Shown here: positions 43,839 through 53,388 of the stretch, piece after piece | Position numbering within the stretch: the stretch's first letter is position 1 | How the letters are laid out: every line of letters begins with the position of its first letter | DNA from: UKL13-2 sp947085425 | Lineage (GTDB): Bacteria > Pseudomonadota > Gammaproteobacteria > Burkholderiales > Usitatibacteraceae | Length of the DNA: 55,877 bases | Assembly: GCA_947085425.1 (NCBI GenBank) | Contig: CAMTWK010000008.1 | Location: 1 to 55,877 of the forward strand | Reading direction: 5' to 3' | Position numbers and translations under genes: made by a program | The notes under the pieces: model-generated | Database searches by the model: none | The model's input: only the letters and a program-made list of their open reading frames with translations | What the model was told of the DNA's origin: nothing

Positions 43839-43951
43839 TTCGCCATTATCCTAGAAACCAACGCTATTGGTAACCGTCTTTCAAAACATCCTGTAACCGA
43901 TTGAATTTATTGGTTTAACTTTTCTCACATAAACGCAGGCTGGATGAAAAA

Positions 43952-45274
43952 TTACAGTGTCAGTGAAAAATCCTGCACCACCGCACCCGGCAATCGTGCC
44001 GAGTCGGTAGATCTTTCACCATAACTGCCGGCGTCCATCAGCCAGTCACAATCGCTGGTGAGGGCAAGTAAATTATCACCGAGCATTCGATAGGCGGAGT
44101 CGTCAAATCGCATGACGTTGAGCGGTGCCTGAATCTTGCCGTTTTCGACCCAAAAGGTCGCAAACCGGGTCATGCCGGTCATACGACAATTGCCGCGATC
44201 CGAGTAGTTTAGATACCAAAGATTGCCGATCAACAAGCCGGTGTCGAGGGTTGGCAGGATATCCTCGCGAGCCAATGTCCCCGGCGCCATCGACAACGAT
44301 TCGGGTGTTTCAGCGCCATTGGCGCCGTTGGTGGCAATGTTGAACTCCTTGGCGGTACGCGGACTGATGAGAGCGCCCGCATGTTTGCCGTTGGTAATGA
44401 GTTCAACCGACGCGTGCTTGATGAAGCCGTCGCAGTTAAACATGGCTGCCGCGCCCAGTTGAGACGCCTCGGTCAATGTTACCGCCGCATTCAGTCTGGC
44501 GCTGCCATCCTCGAGTTTCAGCAGCGGGCTTTGTTTATTGCGTTGTGATTTTTCGCCAAAACCACCCCAACTGAGCAATCCAACGACTTCCGCCATCGCC
44601 GAAGGGCTCAGGTAGGCGCGATATTGTCCGGGAGCCAGGGTCTTGGCGGGACGTTGTAAAACTTCCAGTTGCTCGATCGACGATTGCATTTTTTGTCTGA
44701 AGGCGGCCGCATCCCAATGTGTGCCGGCATAGCTGTTTTTGACAGCTTTGTCGGTGGCGTGGTACAGGCACCAATCAAAATTGAAGTTATCCACCCGATG
44801 CCAATTGCGCTGACCGAGCGAATTGGCGAAGCCCTTGTAGATTGTGCCAGACGCATAAATGCCAACCAAATCCCGCTGGTTGCCGGCACTGATAATTTGC
44901 GTCAGCATGGCCTCGTCTGTTGGCAGACTGCCTGCGCCGATATGTTCGGACGATGCCGGTTCGATGTTGTAGAGCAGGTAGGGGTCGACGGGTAACGACA
45001 GCAGGGTCGATCGTAATTGTGCCAGCGCAGCATCACACATGGAATGGTCTTGACCGGCTTCGCCACTTAAGGAGAGGGTGATTTCGGCCCGCCGTTGTTT
45101 GGCGACGAGTGAGATGCTCAGATACATCTGTTTGACTGAGCCCGCCTGCCGCACGGCATTCTTATTGAAGCGGACAAAGTTGGAATCTTCGGCAGACAAA
45201 TATGCCAAGTACGTTTCCCCCGACTGTGTCCGGGTATGCAAGTGGTCGGCGAGCTGATAAAAGTAGGTTTGCAT
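43952..45274 (-). CDS. TldD/PmbA-family protein, PmbA-like partner
   Basis: This 440-residue protein matches the C-terminal half of TldD/PmbA proteins (GLLSWGGFGEKS, LLIGNLWYLNYSDRGNCRMTGMTRFATFWVENGKI) and lacks the HExxxH metal site, like PmbA (TldE). In E. coli TldD and TldE form a zinc-dependent peptidase that trims modified peptides. This gene lies 114 bases downstream of a TldD-like gene with the metal site, so the two likely form the active heterodimer. Sequence details differ from the canonical E. coli proteins, so I give no symbol. Confidence 0.85.
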   Translation of the reverse strand: MQTYFYQLADHLHTRTQSGETYLAYLSAEDSNFVRFNKNAVRQAGSVKQMYLSISLVAKQRRAEITLSLSGEAGQDHSMCDAALAQLRSTLLSLPVDPYLLYNIEPASSEHIGAGSLPTDEAMLTQIISAGNQRDLVGIYASGTIYKGFANSLGQRNWHRVDNFNFDWCLYHATDKAVKNSYAGTHWDAAAFRQKMQSSIEQLEVLQRPAKTLAPGQYRAYLSPSAMAEVVGLLSWGGFGEKSQRNKQSPLLKLEDGSARLNAAVTLTEASQLGAAAMFNCDGFIKHASVELITNGKHAGALISPRTAKEFNIATNGANGAETPESLSMAPGTLAREDILPTLDTGLLIGNLWYLNYSDRGNCRMTGMTRFATFWVENGKIQAPLNVMRFDDSAYRMLGDNLLALTSDCDWLMDAGSYGERSTDSARLPGAVVQDFSLTL

Positions 45275-45388
45275 GTGATTTTTTATAAAAGATTATTGGT
45301 GCCGCGCATCAGTTTTTACGCGCGGTCGCAAAACAACAGGCTGGTGGGATGGTGGCGGCTGGCAGCGAAAATGGATCGGGCAAACGCT

Positions 45389-46840
45389 TTACTGCTCGCC
45401 ACCAAACACGTCGATGTTGGAAAATTTGCACGCCGGGCTGGCATGTCCGACTCGAATCACCTGATTGGGCTCGCCTTTGCCGCAATACGGCGTGCCCATG
45501 ATCTCCTGGGTGTCGGCATCACCAACGGCGGTCAGGTCGCGCCAAAATGTTGCGGAAACACCCCGATAGTTTGGATTTTTCACCACTTCGCCCAGTTTGC
45601 CATTGGTAATGCGCTGGCCGGTTTCACAGCCGAATTGAAACTTGTTGCGCGAATCATCGATCGACCAGGACACGTTGGTGCGCATCAATACACCATTGTC
45701 AATCGACGCAATCATGTCGTTCAATGAAGTGCTGCCGTTCTCAATATTCAAATTCGACATACGATCGATCGGCGGACGATTCCATGCGCAGGCGCGTGCA
45801 GTGGCCACCCCCGGCATATTGGCGCGCGCTTGCGAAATGGCGCCGCCCAGCGGCCGTTGCAGGATGCCGTTCTGAATGACCAGTTGTTTGTGTGCTGCAG
45901 TGCCGTCGTCGTCAAACGCGAAACTCGCGAATTGCTGACTCATGTTTGGGTCGTAGCTGACATTAAGCAACGATGACCCGTATTGGTAGTGACCAAACAT
46001 ATCGAGGCTGACAAAGCTGGTGCCGGCGTAATTGCGTTCGTCGCCCAGAATGCGATCCAATTCCAGTGGGTGGCCGATCGATTCATGAATTTGCAGCATC
46101 ATTTGATCCGGCATCAAAATCACATCCATTTTGCCGGTCGGGCAATTGGCGGCAGTTAATAACTGTAAGGCTTCGTCGGCGGTTTGTTTGCCGGCACCAT
46201 AAAAGCCGGAACGGGCGATGATTTCCATACCACCCTGTTGGCAAAAACCGTTGTAACGTCCGCCAAATGAGCGGGTTTGTGATTCGCCATCGGCAAACGC
46301 CGTCACCATCAACGACGGCACCATGAAGTCCCACTCTTGGTCAATCATGCTGCCGTCTGCGGTCACAAACAGCTGCTTGGTGTGGGTGGTCCAAAAACTT
46401 GCCGACCAATCGACAATTCGATCGTCGATCTTGCAGGCTGCGCTTTCAGTTTGTAAAAGAGTGATTTTGTCGGCCAACGATACCGTGGACGGGGCTTGTT
46501 TGACGCTACTGCGGTAGTGGCCGCTGGTCATTTTTTCCTGCGCGCGAATAATCGCCGAATAGTCGGTCACGGAACGTGACGCGGTCAGGTGCGCCCACTG
46601 CAACGCCCGCCGGGCGGCTTCGCGCAGGCCGCTTTCGGTTAAATCGCTGGTGGCGGCGTAACCCAAGCCGCCTTTGTCTATTACCGTCACCATCACACCG
46701 CGATCGGTGCTGATGGACGGCGGTTCGACCACATTCTGCTGGACCGTCAGTCGTTCGGACGTTTCTTCCACCAAACGAAACGAGCAAAAGTCACAGGCTG
46801 GGGCGATGCGCTTAAAAATGGCTTCGAAAGAGGCGGTCAT
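45389..46840 (-). CDS. TldD/PmbA-family metallopeptidase, TldD-like subunit
   Basis: This 483-residue protein has the metal-binding HExxxH in IHESIGHPLELDRILG plus the downstream GDERNYAGTSF and C-terminal GCETGQRITNGKLGEVVKNP segments of the TldD family. It should be the catalytic half of the pair. I start it at the ATG at 46840 (MTASFEAIF), because the frame continues 47 codons upstream without family similarity. The ESIGHPLELD form differs from E. coli TldD and suggests a separate subfamily. Peptide substrates are not known. Confidence 0.87.
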   Translation of the reverse strand: MTASFEAIFKRIAPACDFCSFRLVEETSERLTVQQNVVEPPSISTDRGVMVTVIDKGGLGYAATSDLTESGLREAARRALQWAHLTASRSVTDYSAIIRAQEKMTSGHYRSSVKQAPSTVSLADKITLLQTESAACKIDDRIVDWSASFWTTHTKQLFVTADGSMIDQEWDFMVPSLMVTAFADGESQTRSFGGRYNGFCQQGGMEIIARSGFYGAGKQTADEALQLLTAANCPTGKMDVILMPDQMMLQIHESIGHPLELDRILGDERNYAGTSFVSLDMFGHYQYGSSLLNVSYDPNMSQQFASFAFDDDGTAAHKQLVIQNGILQRPLGGAISQARANMPGVATARACAWNRPPIDRMSNLNIENGSTSLNDMIASIDNGVLMRTNVSWSIDDSRNKFQFGCETGQRITNGKLGEVVKNPNYRGVSATFWRDLTAVGDADTQEIMGTPYCGKGEPNQVIRVGHASPACKFSNIDVFGGEQ

Positions 46841-47107
46841 GAGGGTCAAAATCCAACTGGAAAGGACCACATTGTAACAATTGACCGAACCATGCATACG
46901 GGAGATCGTCTGCCCTCTGGGCTTGCGTTTTATTGCCCGACAGGGCGACCAGCCCGTATTCACGGCAAACTTAGGCACCAATTGGCCCCGATCATTGAAT
47001 TTATGGTCAAGCTGGTGTAAGGTCTTTTAACAATTGCGCGACGGTAAATCGAGCGTTTTAGTGACCAAGCGCAAAAATTCAAAAAAGAAAACCAGCCAGG
47101 GGGCGCA

Positions 47108-49927
47108 ATGGATCTGACTTTTTGTGGCAGAGTTTGTGGCAGAGTTTGTGGCAGAGTTGATTTTTTTTCCGCCAGAAGCATTTTTGCGAATGTGGCAAAA
47201 GCATCAAAGCGAGGATTGACCCTTGCGGGCGTTGTTTTTGTGTCAATGTTGTCTGCAACCATCGCCGACGCGCAGCAACCGTTGGCCGATCCCAATTTAT
47301 TGATCCTTCGTAATACCGAGGTTAGAGCGGTTGCGCGACAGGCAGATGGCAAGTTGTTGTTGGCGGTTGACGGCGTTGCTGATGCGCGTTATTTGGGCAC
47401 GCCGCTTGGTTTTGATGCGGCAGGTAATCCAGTGGGCATCGGCGGCACGTTCATAAATGGTTTGATGCGGGTGAATGCCGACGGCAGTCGCGACGCATCG
47501 TTTACGGTTGATTTGCCGAATGACAACAATACGGGCATTGGTAGCGGCAGTGTATGGGACGTCAAGATTTTTGGTAATTTCGCCTATGTGTTGGGGGACT
47601 TCTCCATTATTGGCGGCGTCGCCCGCGCGGGTTTGGCACGTATCAACCTGACCACCAATACCGTTGATGCCAATTGGAACCCGAATCCACAGCGGCGCAT
47701 TGCCAATCAAACTGCAGTCGGTTCGATGGCGCTGGATGGCGGCGGCAATTTGTATACCTTTGGCAGCCTGTACGATATTGGTGGCAAATTAAATGTGCGC
47801 ATGGCGAAAATTCCCGCCACTTCCACAACCGGGCAGGCCGATGCAAACTTTGACGGTCGCTTTGTCACTGTCAATTTGGCCGACGATATTGTTGCGGACG
47901 TCGGCATTTATGCCGAGCCGACTGTAAATGGAGCGGTTTATGTTGCCGGTCGAAAGGTCAATGTCCCGCCGACACAAAAGTCGCGCATCTATAAAATCAA
48001 TCCGATTAGCGGTGTGCAAGATACCAGTTGGAATGCCGATTTGCAGGTGATTGATATGGCCATCAATGACATCGTCGTGGCCGTTGGCGGCGACGTATAT
48101 GTCGGTGGACAGGTCGCGGGTATCGCGACCATTGGGCAGAATTTTACGTCTCCATATACTTTGGCCAAATTGAGTGGATCGACTGGTCAGGTGCCAGCAT
48201 CGTGGCTGGGTGGATTGAGCGGCCCACCCACCCTCGCGCACGCATTGACCTATTCAATTCGCGGACACCATCGGTTGTCAATTGATAGTGCAGGCAATCT
48301 GTTCGCCGTCGCCAGCCGTTTGCTGGGCGATGCTCAGCCGGTATTTCATATTAAATATGACGGCAACACCGGATTGCCGATCCCTGGTTTTGCCGAACGC
48401 GATATCGCCGGAATCAATGCCGGTGGTTTGTTTATTTTGGCAACCGTAGACGGCGTGTATGTGTCCGGGCCCGGCTACAACGGCGGGGTGCGTACTGGAT
48501 CGGTCGCCAAGCTGGACGCCACCACCGGGGCGCCGGTGGCGAGTTTTGCAGTGAATATCAAAGAGGCCGGATTTATATCGACTTCGACCAAACTCGACGA
48601 TGGCCGGGTGGTGATGGGCGGTGGCTTTAATGAAGTGAATGGGGTCGCGGTCAATAACCTCATCCGTTTTAATGCCGACGGAACTTTTGACCCGACCTTT
48701 ACCAATGGCCCGAGTGGGTTTGTCATGAATGTCAAACACATCGCAGGTAAGATTTACGCCAGTGGACCGTTTCGGTTTTCTGGCACTACACCTAGAAGTT
48801 ATATCGCCCGTTATGATGCCTTGAGCGGTGCGCTTGATACCACCTGGAGTCCGGTGCTGGATGGTCATGCGCGGGCAATCACCGGCGATGCCACAACCAT
48901 TTATATGGTCGGCGGTTTTTATACTGTCAATGGTTCGGTGACTGGATGTATCAGTAAGTTGTCGGCCACCACCGGTGTGCCGGATCTTGGCTGGCAACCG
49001 GCCATGACAGGGATTACCCTGGGCTCGTTGTGTCAGCGGGCAATTGCCAGAATGGGTAATTTTATTTATGTTGGCATGCCGAACAATGCGGGTTTTCTGG
49101 GCGTGCCGCGGCTGGTGGTGAATGGGCAAAACCGTACCTTGGCGAGAATCGATGCGACCACCGGGGTGATTGACAATAGCTTTGATCCGAATCCAAATGG
49201 TACCGTGCAGTCGATGGAATCGGATGGCAGTAACATTTTCCTCAGCGGCGGATTTAATACCATTGGTGGAGTCAGCACCCGGTTGGCGAAAATCTCCGGC
49301 GCAACCGGCGCCATTGACACAACCTTTGTACAGCCTTTGACCGGTCTGCCGAATAATGCAACTTGGATTCGCACCACACCCGCGGCAATCTACCTGACGG
49401 GGAGCGAATTTATCGGCACGCAAACACGGCCTTTTGTTTGGAAGATTTTGCAGAATGGCACACGCGATACGGCTTGGTCGCCGACTTTTGAATTGACCAA
49501 CCAAGCGGATGCCTTTAACGCCGCTGCGGAGCCATTCGGTAACAGTCGCATCATGATTGGCGCGGGCTTTACCGCAGCAGGTACGGCTAATATTTTGCGC
49601 GTGGCAGTGGCGGCTTTTAGTACCGAGCCGCCCCGGTCACTGACGTTTAATCAAGTTGGTCGCGGCACCTACGTCATTGGCAACAGTAGTTCGACCGGGA
49701 CGGTATCGTGTAACAACTGCTCCACTGGGTCCAAGACTTATGACTTTGACACCGGCACGGTGCTGACGCTGAATGTACGGCCCACACCAGGCTGGGTGTT
49801 TGCCGGATGGAGTGGTGCCAGCGGCAGTGCGAGTTGTACCGGAACGGGAACCTGTAGCGTGACGTTAAATGCGGCATCCGCAGTGACGGCGACCTTTACC
49901 AAGGTGCGTGACTTGATCGAAGAGTAG
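47108..49927 (+). CDS. large secreted beta-propeller (delta-60-like) repeat protein
   Basis: This protein of up to 939 residues has an export signal (AGVVFVSMLSATIADA). It then has many beta-strand repeats of about 50-60 residues of the type LVNADGSRDASF and IARLDATTGAPVASF, each ending in Asp-x-Thr/Ser-Phe. They resemble delta-60 and PQQ/NHL-type propeller repeats. The C-terminal 75 residues form a Gly/Thr/Cys-rich domain (GWVFAGWSGASGS, four Cys) of the kind found in bacterial surface proteins. ATG at 47108 is preceded by a three-fold 12-base repeat encoding CGRV; GTG at 47192 gives a more usual signal peptide start. The function is unknown; a surface or secreted role is likely. Confidence 0.8.
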   Translation: MDLTFCGRVCGRVCGRVDFFSARSIFANVAKASKRGLTLAGVVFVSMLSATIADAQQPLADPNLLILRNTEVRAVARQADGKLLLAVDGVADARYLGTPLGFDAAGNPVGIGGTFINGLMRVNADGSRDASFTVDLPNDNNTGIGSGSVWDVKIFGNFAYVLGDFSIIGGVARAGLARINLTTNTVDANWNPNPQRRIANQTAVGSMALDGGGNLYTFGSLYDIGGKLNVRMAKIPATSTTGQADANFDGRFVTVNLADDIVADVGIYAEPTVNGAVYVAGRKVNVPPTQKSRIYKINPISGVQDTSWNADLQVIDMAINDIVVAVGGDVYVGGQVAGIATIGQNFTSPYTLAKLSGSTGQVPASWLGGLSGPPTLAHALTYSIRGHHRLSIDSAGNLFAVASRLLGDAQPVFHIKYDGNTGLPIPGFAERDIAGINAGGLFILATVDGVYVSGPGYNGGVRTGSVAKLDATTGAPVASFAVNIKEAGFISTSTKLDDGRVVMGGGFNEVNGVAVNNLIRFNADGTFDPTFTNGPSGFVMNVKHIAGKIYASGPFRFSGTTPRSYIARYDALSGALDTTWSPVLDGHARAITGDATTIYMVGGFYTVNGSVTGCISKLSATTGVPDLGWQPAMTGITLGSLCQRAIARMGNFIYVGMPNNAGFLGVPRLVVNGQNRTLARIDATTGVIDNSFDPNPNGTVQSMESDGSNIFLSGGFNTIGGVSTRLAKISGATGAIDTTFVQPLTGLPNNATWIRTTPAAIYLTGSEFIGTQTRPFVWKILQNGTRDTAWSPTFELTNQADAFNAAAEPFGNSRIMIGAGFTAAGTANILRVAVAAFSTEPPRSLTFNQVGRGTYVIGNSSSTGTVSCNNCSTGSKTYDFDTGTVLTLNVRPTPGWVFAGWSGASGSASCTGTGTCSVTLNAASAVTATFTKVRDLIEE
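47121..47156. repeat. three perfect 12-bp tandem repeats at the N-terminus of the repeat protein gene
   Basis: tttgtggcagag occurs three times in a row, directly after the first possible ATG of the delta-60-like gene. In frame it encodes repeats of Cys-Gly-Arg-Val. If translation starts at GTG 47192 it lies in the leader instead. Copy number could vary by slippage. Confidence 0.85.
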
Positions 49928-49972
49928 TTGTAAGTTGGCGGCAACTGTGGCAACCGCAGCGGCGACAGTACG

Positions 49973-50470
49973 CTAAGCGCCGGCCGGGGTTTTATGATTG
50001 GTAATCAGCGCGGCGATTTCCGGCTCGGTTAAGCGCACCAGATACCACTCCGGCATGACGCTGGCACCGAGCGACTTATAAAAATCAATCGACGGCGTAT
50101 TCCAGTCGAGCACCCGCCATTCGAAGCGACCGCAGTTACGGGCGGCAGCCAATTCGGCCAGATGCACAATCAGCGCCTTGCCGTGGCCGTTGCCACGCGC
50201 GGTCGGAATGACGAATAAATCTTCAAGATAGAGACCGGGCTTGGCGAGGAAGGTCGAGTAGGTGGTGAAAAACAGCGCAAAACCAATGGGCAAATTATTT
50301 TCCGTTGCCATCACACATTCACACGCGGGCCGCGCGCCAAACAGCGATTGATGCAACATGGCCGGCGTTCCAGTCAGCATGTTTTCCAGTTTTTCATATA
50401 CGGCGAGTTGGTGGATCAAATCGTGAATGGTGTCCACGTCTGACGGGGTGGCGGGACGAATGGTCAACAT
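49973..50470 (-). CDS. GNAT-family N-acetyltransferase (SSAT/thialysine-type)
   Basis: This 165-residue GNAT protein has the acetyl-CoA loop RGNGHGKALI, the YLEDLFVIPTARG strand typical of diamine/thialysine acetyltransferases, and the RVLDWNTPSIDFYKSLGA end. It would acetylate a polyamine, aminoacid-like amine or small cation in the cytosol; the exact substrate is uncertain. It is on the minus strand, 43 bases downstream of gloB. Confidence 0.85.
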   Translation of the reverse strand: MLTIRPATPSDVDTIHDLIHQLAVYEKLENMLTGTPAMLHQSLFGARPACECVMATENNLPIGFALFFTTYSTFLAKPGLYLEDLFVIPTARGNGHGKALIVHLAELAAARNCGRFEWRVLDWNTPSIDFYKSLGASVMPEWYLVRLTEPEIAALITNHKTPAGA

Positions 50471-50513
50471 AGGACGAACTCTTATTGTTTAAATTGAAAG
50501 TGAAACAACGAAA

Positions 50514-51299
50514 TTAAAAGTGGTCTTTCCAGACGCGAATCGCACCGAAAATTTGTGCGGGTGCCGCCTGCCCGCTGAGTTGTCCGCCGGATTTTTTTAC
50601 GGCCGCGGCAATCACGTCGGGCGCATCCCAGCGCATAAACGGATTGGTGGCGCGTTCCAAACCGATGGTCGACGGCAGGGTCGGTTCCCCACGCGCACGT
50701 TTTGCGCTATCCGCAGCGATACGCTGTTGCAAATCGATGTTGTTGGGCTCTACCGCCAGCGCAAAGCGTAAATTGCTGAGCGTGTATTCGTGTGCACAAA
50801 AAAATTCGGTGGCGGCCGGCAGGGTGCGCAATTTTGCCAGCGAGTTCTGCATTTGTAATGGCGTGCCCTCAAACAATCGACCGCATCCGCCGGCAAATAA
50901 GGTGTCGCCGCAGAATAACCAGCCGTGATTTTTTTCGTAATAAACAATATGTCCCAAGGTATGGCCGGGCACTTCTAAAATTTCAAACCCCAATCCCAGA
51001 GCGGCAATTGAGACAGTTTTTCCCGAAACGGCAGGCGCAGTGCGGTGCGGGATTTTTTCAGTGGGTGGTCCCCAAACCGGCATCGCCTGGCCACACCAGT
51101 CGAGCAAATCACCAACACCCCCAACATGATCGGCGTGGTGATGGGTGACCAATATTGCCGACAGCTGTAAATGGTGTTTCGCCAGATAGTCAATGACCGG
51201 CACGGCGTCACCCGGATCAACCACCACGGCATTTTTGCCGTTGTGAATCACCCACAAATAATTATCGGCAAATGCCGGAACAGGGAAGACAGTCAACAT
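50514..51299 (-). CDS. gloB: hydroxyacylglutathione hydrolase (glyoxalase II)
   Basis: This 261-residue metallo-beta-lactamase-fold enzyme has THHHADHVGG, the two-metal motif, then GHTLGHIVYY and GDTLFAGGCGRLFEG, and the C-terminal HEYTLSNLRFA typical of GloB. It hydrolyses S-lactoylglutathione in methylglyoxal detoxification. The start codon lies 18 bases from the start of the divergent methyltransferase gene, so their control regions overlap. Confidence 0.95.
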   Translation of the reverse strand: MLTVFPVPAFADNYLWVIHNGKNAVVVDPGDAVPVIDYLAKHHLQLSAILVTHHHADHVGGVGDLLDWCGQAMPVWGPPTEKIPHRTAPAVSGKTVSIAALGLGFEILEVPGHTLGHIVYYEKNHGWLFCGDTLFAGGCGRLFEGTPLQMQNSLAKLRTLPAATEFFCAHEYTLSNLRFALAVEPNNIDLQQRIAADSAKRARGEPTLPSTIGLERATNPFMRWDAPDVIAAAVKKSGGQLSGQAAPAQIFGAIRVWKDHF

Positions 51300-51317
51300 T
51301 CCAGTTAAAATTTTCAG

Positions 51318-52121
51318 ATGGATAATAAATTAGGTCAGCCAACCACCGATAAACAGCAAAGTCCCGTCAGTTTAGCCGACTGGCTGGCCACGCCGCTGGG
51401 TGCGTATACGCTGGCACAGGAGCGGGCCTGGTTGGACAAGGTCGTGCCGGACATTTTTGGTTATCACGCAGTGCAATTTGGTCTGGCAGAATTTGATTTG
51501 TTGCGCGAGTCACGTATGACTCATCGGGTGGTGGTTTCACCGACGATGGTGGCGCACGCCACCGTTGCGGCGCAGTTTCATGAGTTGCCATTCGAAACCA
51601 ATTCGGTTGATCTTTGTTTGTTGCCGCATACCCTTGAATTTGCCGACAATCCGCATGATATTTTGCGTGAGGTTGATCGCATCCTTCGGCCCGAGGGGCG
51701 CGTCATTATTATTGGTTTTAATCCGTGGAGCCTGTTTGGCATCAAACGATTTTGGTCGTCCAACACAATGCCATGGTGCGGCCAATTTATTTCCTTGGTG
51801 CGCATGAAAGACTGGCTGCAATTATTGGGCTTTGAGGCCAGCCAGGGACACCTGTGCTGTTATATTCCGCCGGTGCAAAGTAACAAGTGGCAGCGTCGCT
51901 GGCGTTTTATGGAGCGTACTGGCGACCGTTGGTGGGGCGTGGCCGGTGGTGTATATATGTTTGAAGCGATCAAACGCGTGCAGGGCGTGCGCCTGATGGG
52001 CCCGGCCTGGACCCAGGCAGGTAATAAAAAGCCTAAGTTTGCCGCAGTGGCACAAAACACCTGTCACAACCGCCATGGCAGCAGTAAAAATATTGTTCCA
52101 CATTTGAAAGTCGTTAAATAA
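51318..52121 (+). CDS. class I SAM-dependent methyltransferase (YafS-like)
   Basis: This 267-residue protein has a Rossmann methyltransferase core: an ELPFETNSVDLCLLPHTLEF motif-IV region and LREVDRILRPEGRVIIIGFNPWS, as in ubiE/biotin-type enzymes. It has the WSxxGIKRFW segment common to the YafS group next to gloB and rnhA. The substrate is unknown. It shares its last base with the rnhA start (TAATG), so the two are coupled. Confidence 0.85.
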   Translation: MDNKLGQPTTDKQQSPVSLADWLATPLGAYTLAQERAWLDKVVPDIFGYHAVQFGLAEFDLLRESRMTHRVVVSPTMVAHATVAAQFHELPFETNSVDLCLLPHTLEFADNPHDILREVDRILRPEGRVIIIGFNPWSLFGIKRFWSSNTMPWCGQFISLVRMKDWLQLLGFEASQGHLCCYIPPVQSNKWQRRWRFMERTGDRWWGVAGGVYMFEAIKRVQGVRLMGPAWTQAGNKKPKFAAVAQNTCHNRHGSSKNIVPHLKVVK

Positions 52122-52579
52122 TGAAAGTTGTCACGATTTACGCCGATGGTGCCTGTAAAGGTAATCCCGGTGCCGGTGGTTGGGGGGCGTGGTTGCAGGC
52201 GGGCGAGGTCGAACGCGAGATTTTCGGTGGAGAAGCCAATACCACCAACAATCGCATGGAATTGCGTGCGGTGATTGAAGCGTTGGCAACCTTAAAACGG
52301 GATTGTGACGTGATCGTTTATACCGATTCGTCGTATGTGCAAAAAGGCATCAGCGAATGGATTCACGGCTGGAAACGCAACGGTTGGCGGACGTCCGACA
52401 AAAAACCGGTCAAAAACGAAGACCTGTGGCGCGCGCTCGATGTGTTGGCGCAACAGCATCGGGTCGATTGGCGCTGGGTGAAAGGGCACTCGGGACACCC
52501 CGGCAATGAACGTGCCGATGCACTCGCCAATATGGGCGTCGAATCGTTGCGCAACGCCGTCCCAAAGGTGATGGCATGA
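52121..52579 (+). CDS. rnhA: ribonuclease HI
   Basis: This 152-residue enzyme cleaves RNA in RNA-DNA hybrids. Catalytic acidic residues are visible in YADGACKGNPG (Asp9), NRMELRAV and VYTDSSYVQ, with the His/Asp end in GHSGHPGNERAD. Length fits the E. coli enzyme. It overlaps the methyltransferase stop by one base and the dnaQ start by four, forming a tight operon. Confidence 0.96.
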   Translation: MKVVTIYADGACKGNPGAGGWGAWLQAGEVEREIFGGEANTTNNRMELRAVIEALATLKRDCDVIVYTDSSYVQKGISEWIHGWKRNGWRTSDKKPVKNEDLWRALDVLAQQHRVDWRWVKGHSGHPGNERADALANMGVESLRNAVPKVMA

Positions 52580-53310
52580 CGCGGCAGGTATTTCTGGATA
52601 CCGAGACCACCGGTTTGGAAGCGGCGCAGGGCCATCGCATTATTGAGGTGGCGTGTGTGGAAATGATCAGCCGCCGCCTGACCAAAAATAACTTCCATTG
52701 TTATTTCAACCCCGAGCGGGAAATTGACCACGGCGCCCAACAAGTACACGGCATCTCGCTTGATTTTCTGGCGGACAAACCAAAATTTGCCGATGTGGTG
52801 GTTGAATTCCTGAATTATTTGGGTGACGCGGAGCTGGTCATCCACAACGCTGCTTTTGACGTCGGCTTTTTAAACGCCGAACTGAAACGCGTCAAAAAAA
52901 ACAGCATCGACCTTTTAGATGGCGTTGGCAGTACCAGGCGCTCTATCATCGACACCTGGAAAATGGCGCGTGAACAATACCCCGGCCGCAAAAATTCGCT
53001 CGACGCGTTGTGTGAACGATTTGAAATCGACAACAGCGCCCGCACCATGCACGGTGCCTTGCTCGACGCTGAGTTGCTCGCCGAGGTTTACCTTGCATTA
53101 ACGCGCGGTCAGGACAGCCTCGATATTGGCCTGAATGTGAATGCCAAAACAGTTGATGGCCGTGCCATCGAGCCGACCGCCCGACCTGAAAAGTTGAGAA
53201 TTTTGCGTGCCGATGCCGATGAATTGGCCAAACATGCCGAAATGGTTGAACGGCTACAAAAGGCATCCGGCGGCAAAGCGGTTTGGGCGCTGCTCGATTC
53301 CGATCAATAA
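52576..53310 (+). CDS. dnaQ: DNA polymerase III epsilon subunit (proofreading exonuclease)
   Basis: This 244-residue DnaQ has an N-terminal DEDDh exonuclease domain (LDTETTGLEAAQGHRIIEV, HNAAFDVGFLNAEL, and HGALLDAELLAEVY) and a C-terminal tail that binds the alpha subunit. It removes mismatched 3' nucleotides during replication. It overlaps rnhA by four bases, an order kept widely in proteobacteria. No tRNA follows it here, unlike in E. coli. Confidence 0.95.
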   Translation: MTRQVFLDTETTGLEAAQGHRIIEVACVEMISRRLTKNNFHCYFNPEREIDHGAQQVHGISLDFLADKPKFADVVVEFLNYLGDAELVIHNAAFDVGFLNAELKRVKKNSIDLLDGVGSTRRSIIDTWKMAREQYPGRKNSLDALCERFEIDNSARTMHGALLDAELLAEVYLALTRGQDSLDIGLNVNAKTVDGRAIEPTARPEKLRILRADADELAKHAEMVERLQKASGGKAVWALLDSDQ

Positions 53311-53352
53311 GCGCAAAAATAAGCTGCATGCACGCCATGTTGCAGGTGTGTT

Positions 53353-53382
53353 TTGCGCCAATACGGCGTGGTCGGTTATAAT
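53353..53382 (+). promoter_or_regulatory. promoter in the gap after dnaQ
   Basis: TTGCGC (53353-53358) and TATAAT (53377-53382) are 18 bases apart. The -10 region shares 14 bases with the one upstream of tRNA-Leu. It could drive a short RNA ending at the hairpin at 53421-53446 or a leader of the cytochrome genes. Confidence 0.5.
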
Positions 53383-53388
53383 TTCACC

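Noticed and set aside
48278..49504. Long minus-strand frame (408 codons) inside the delta-60-like gene
   Set aside because: It is antisense to a protein with a signal peptide and regular repeats, has no recognisable domain, and is rich in Arg/His/Pro as expected for a shadow.
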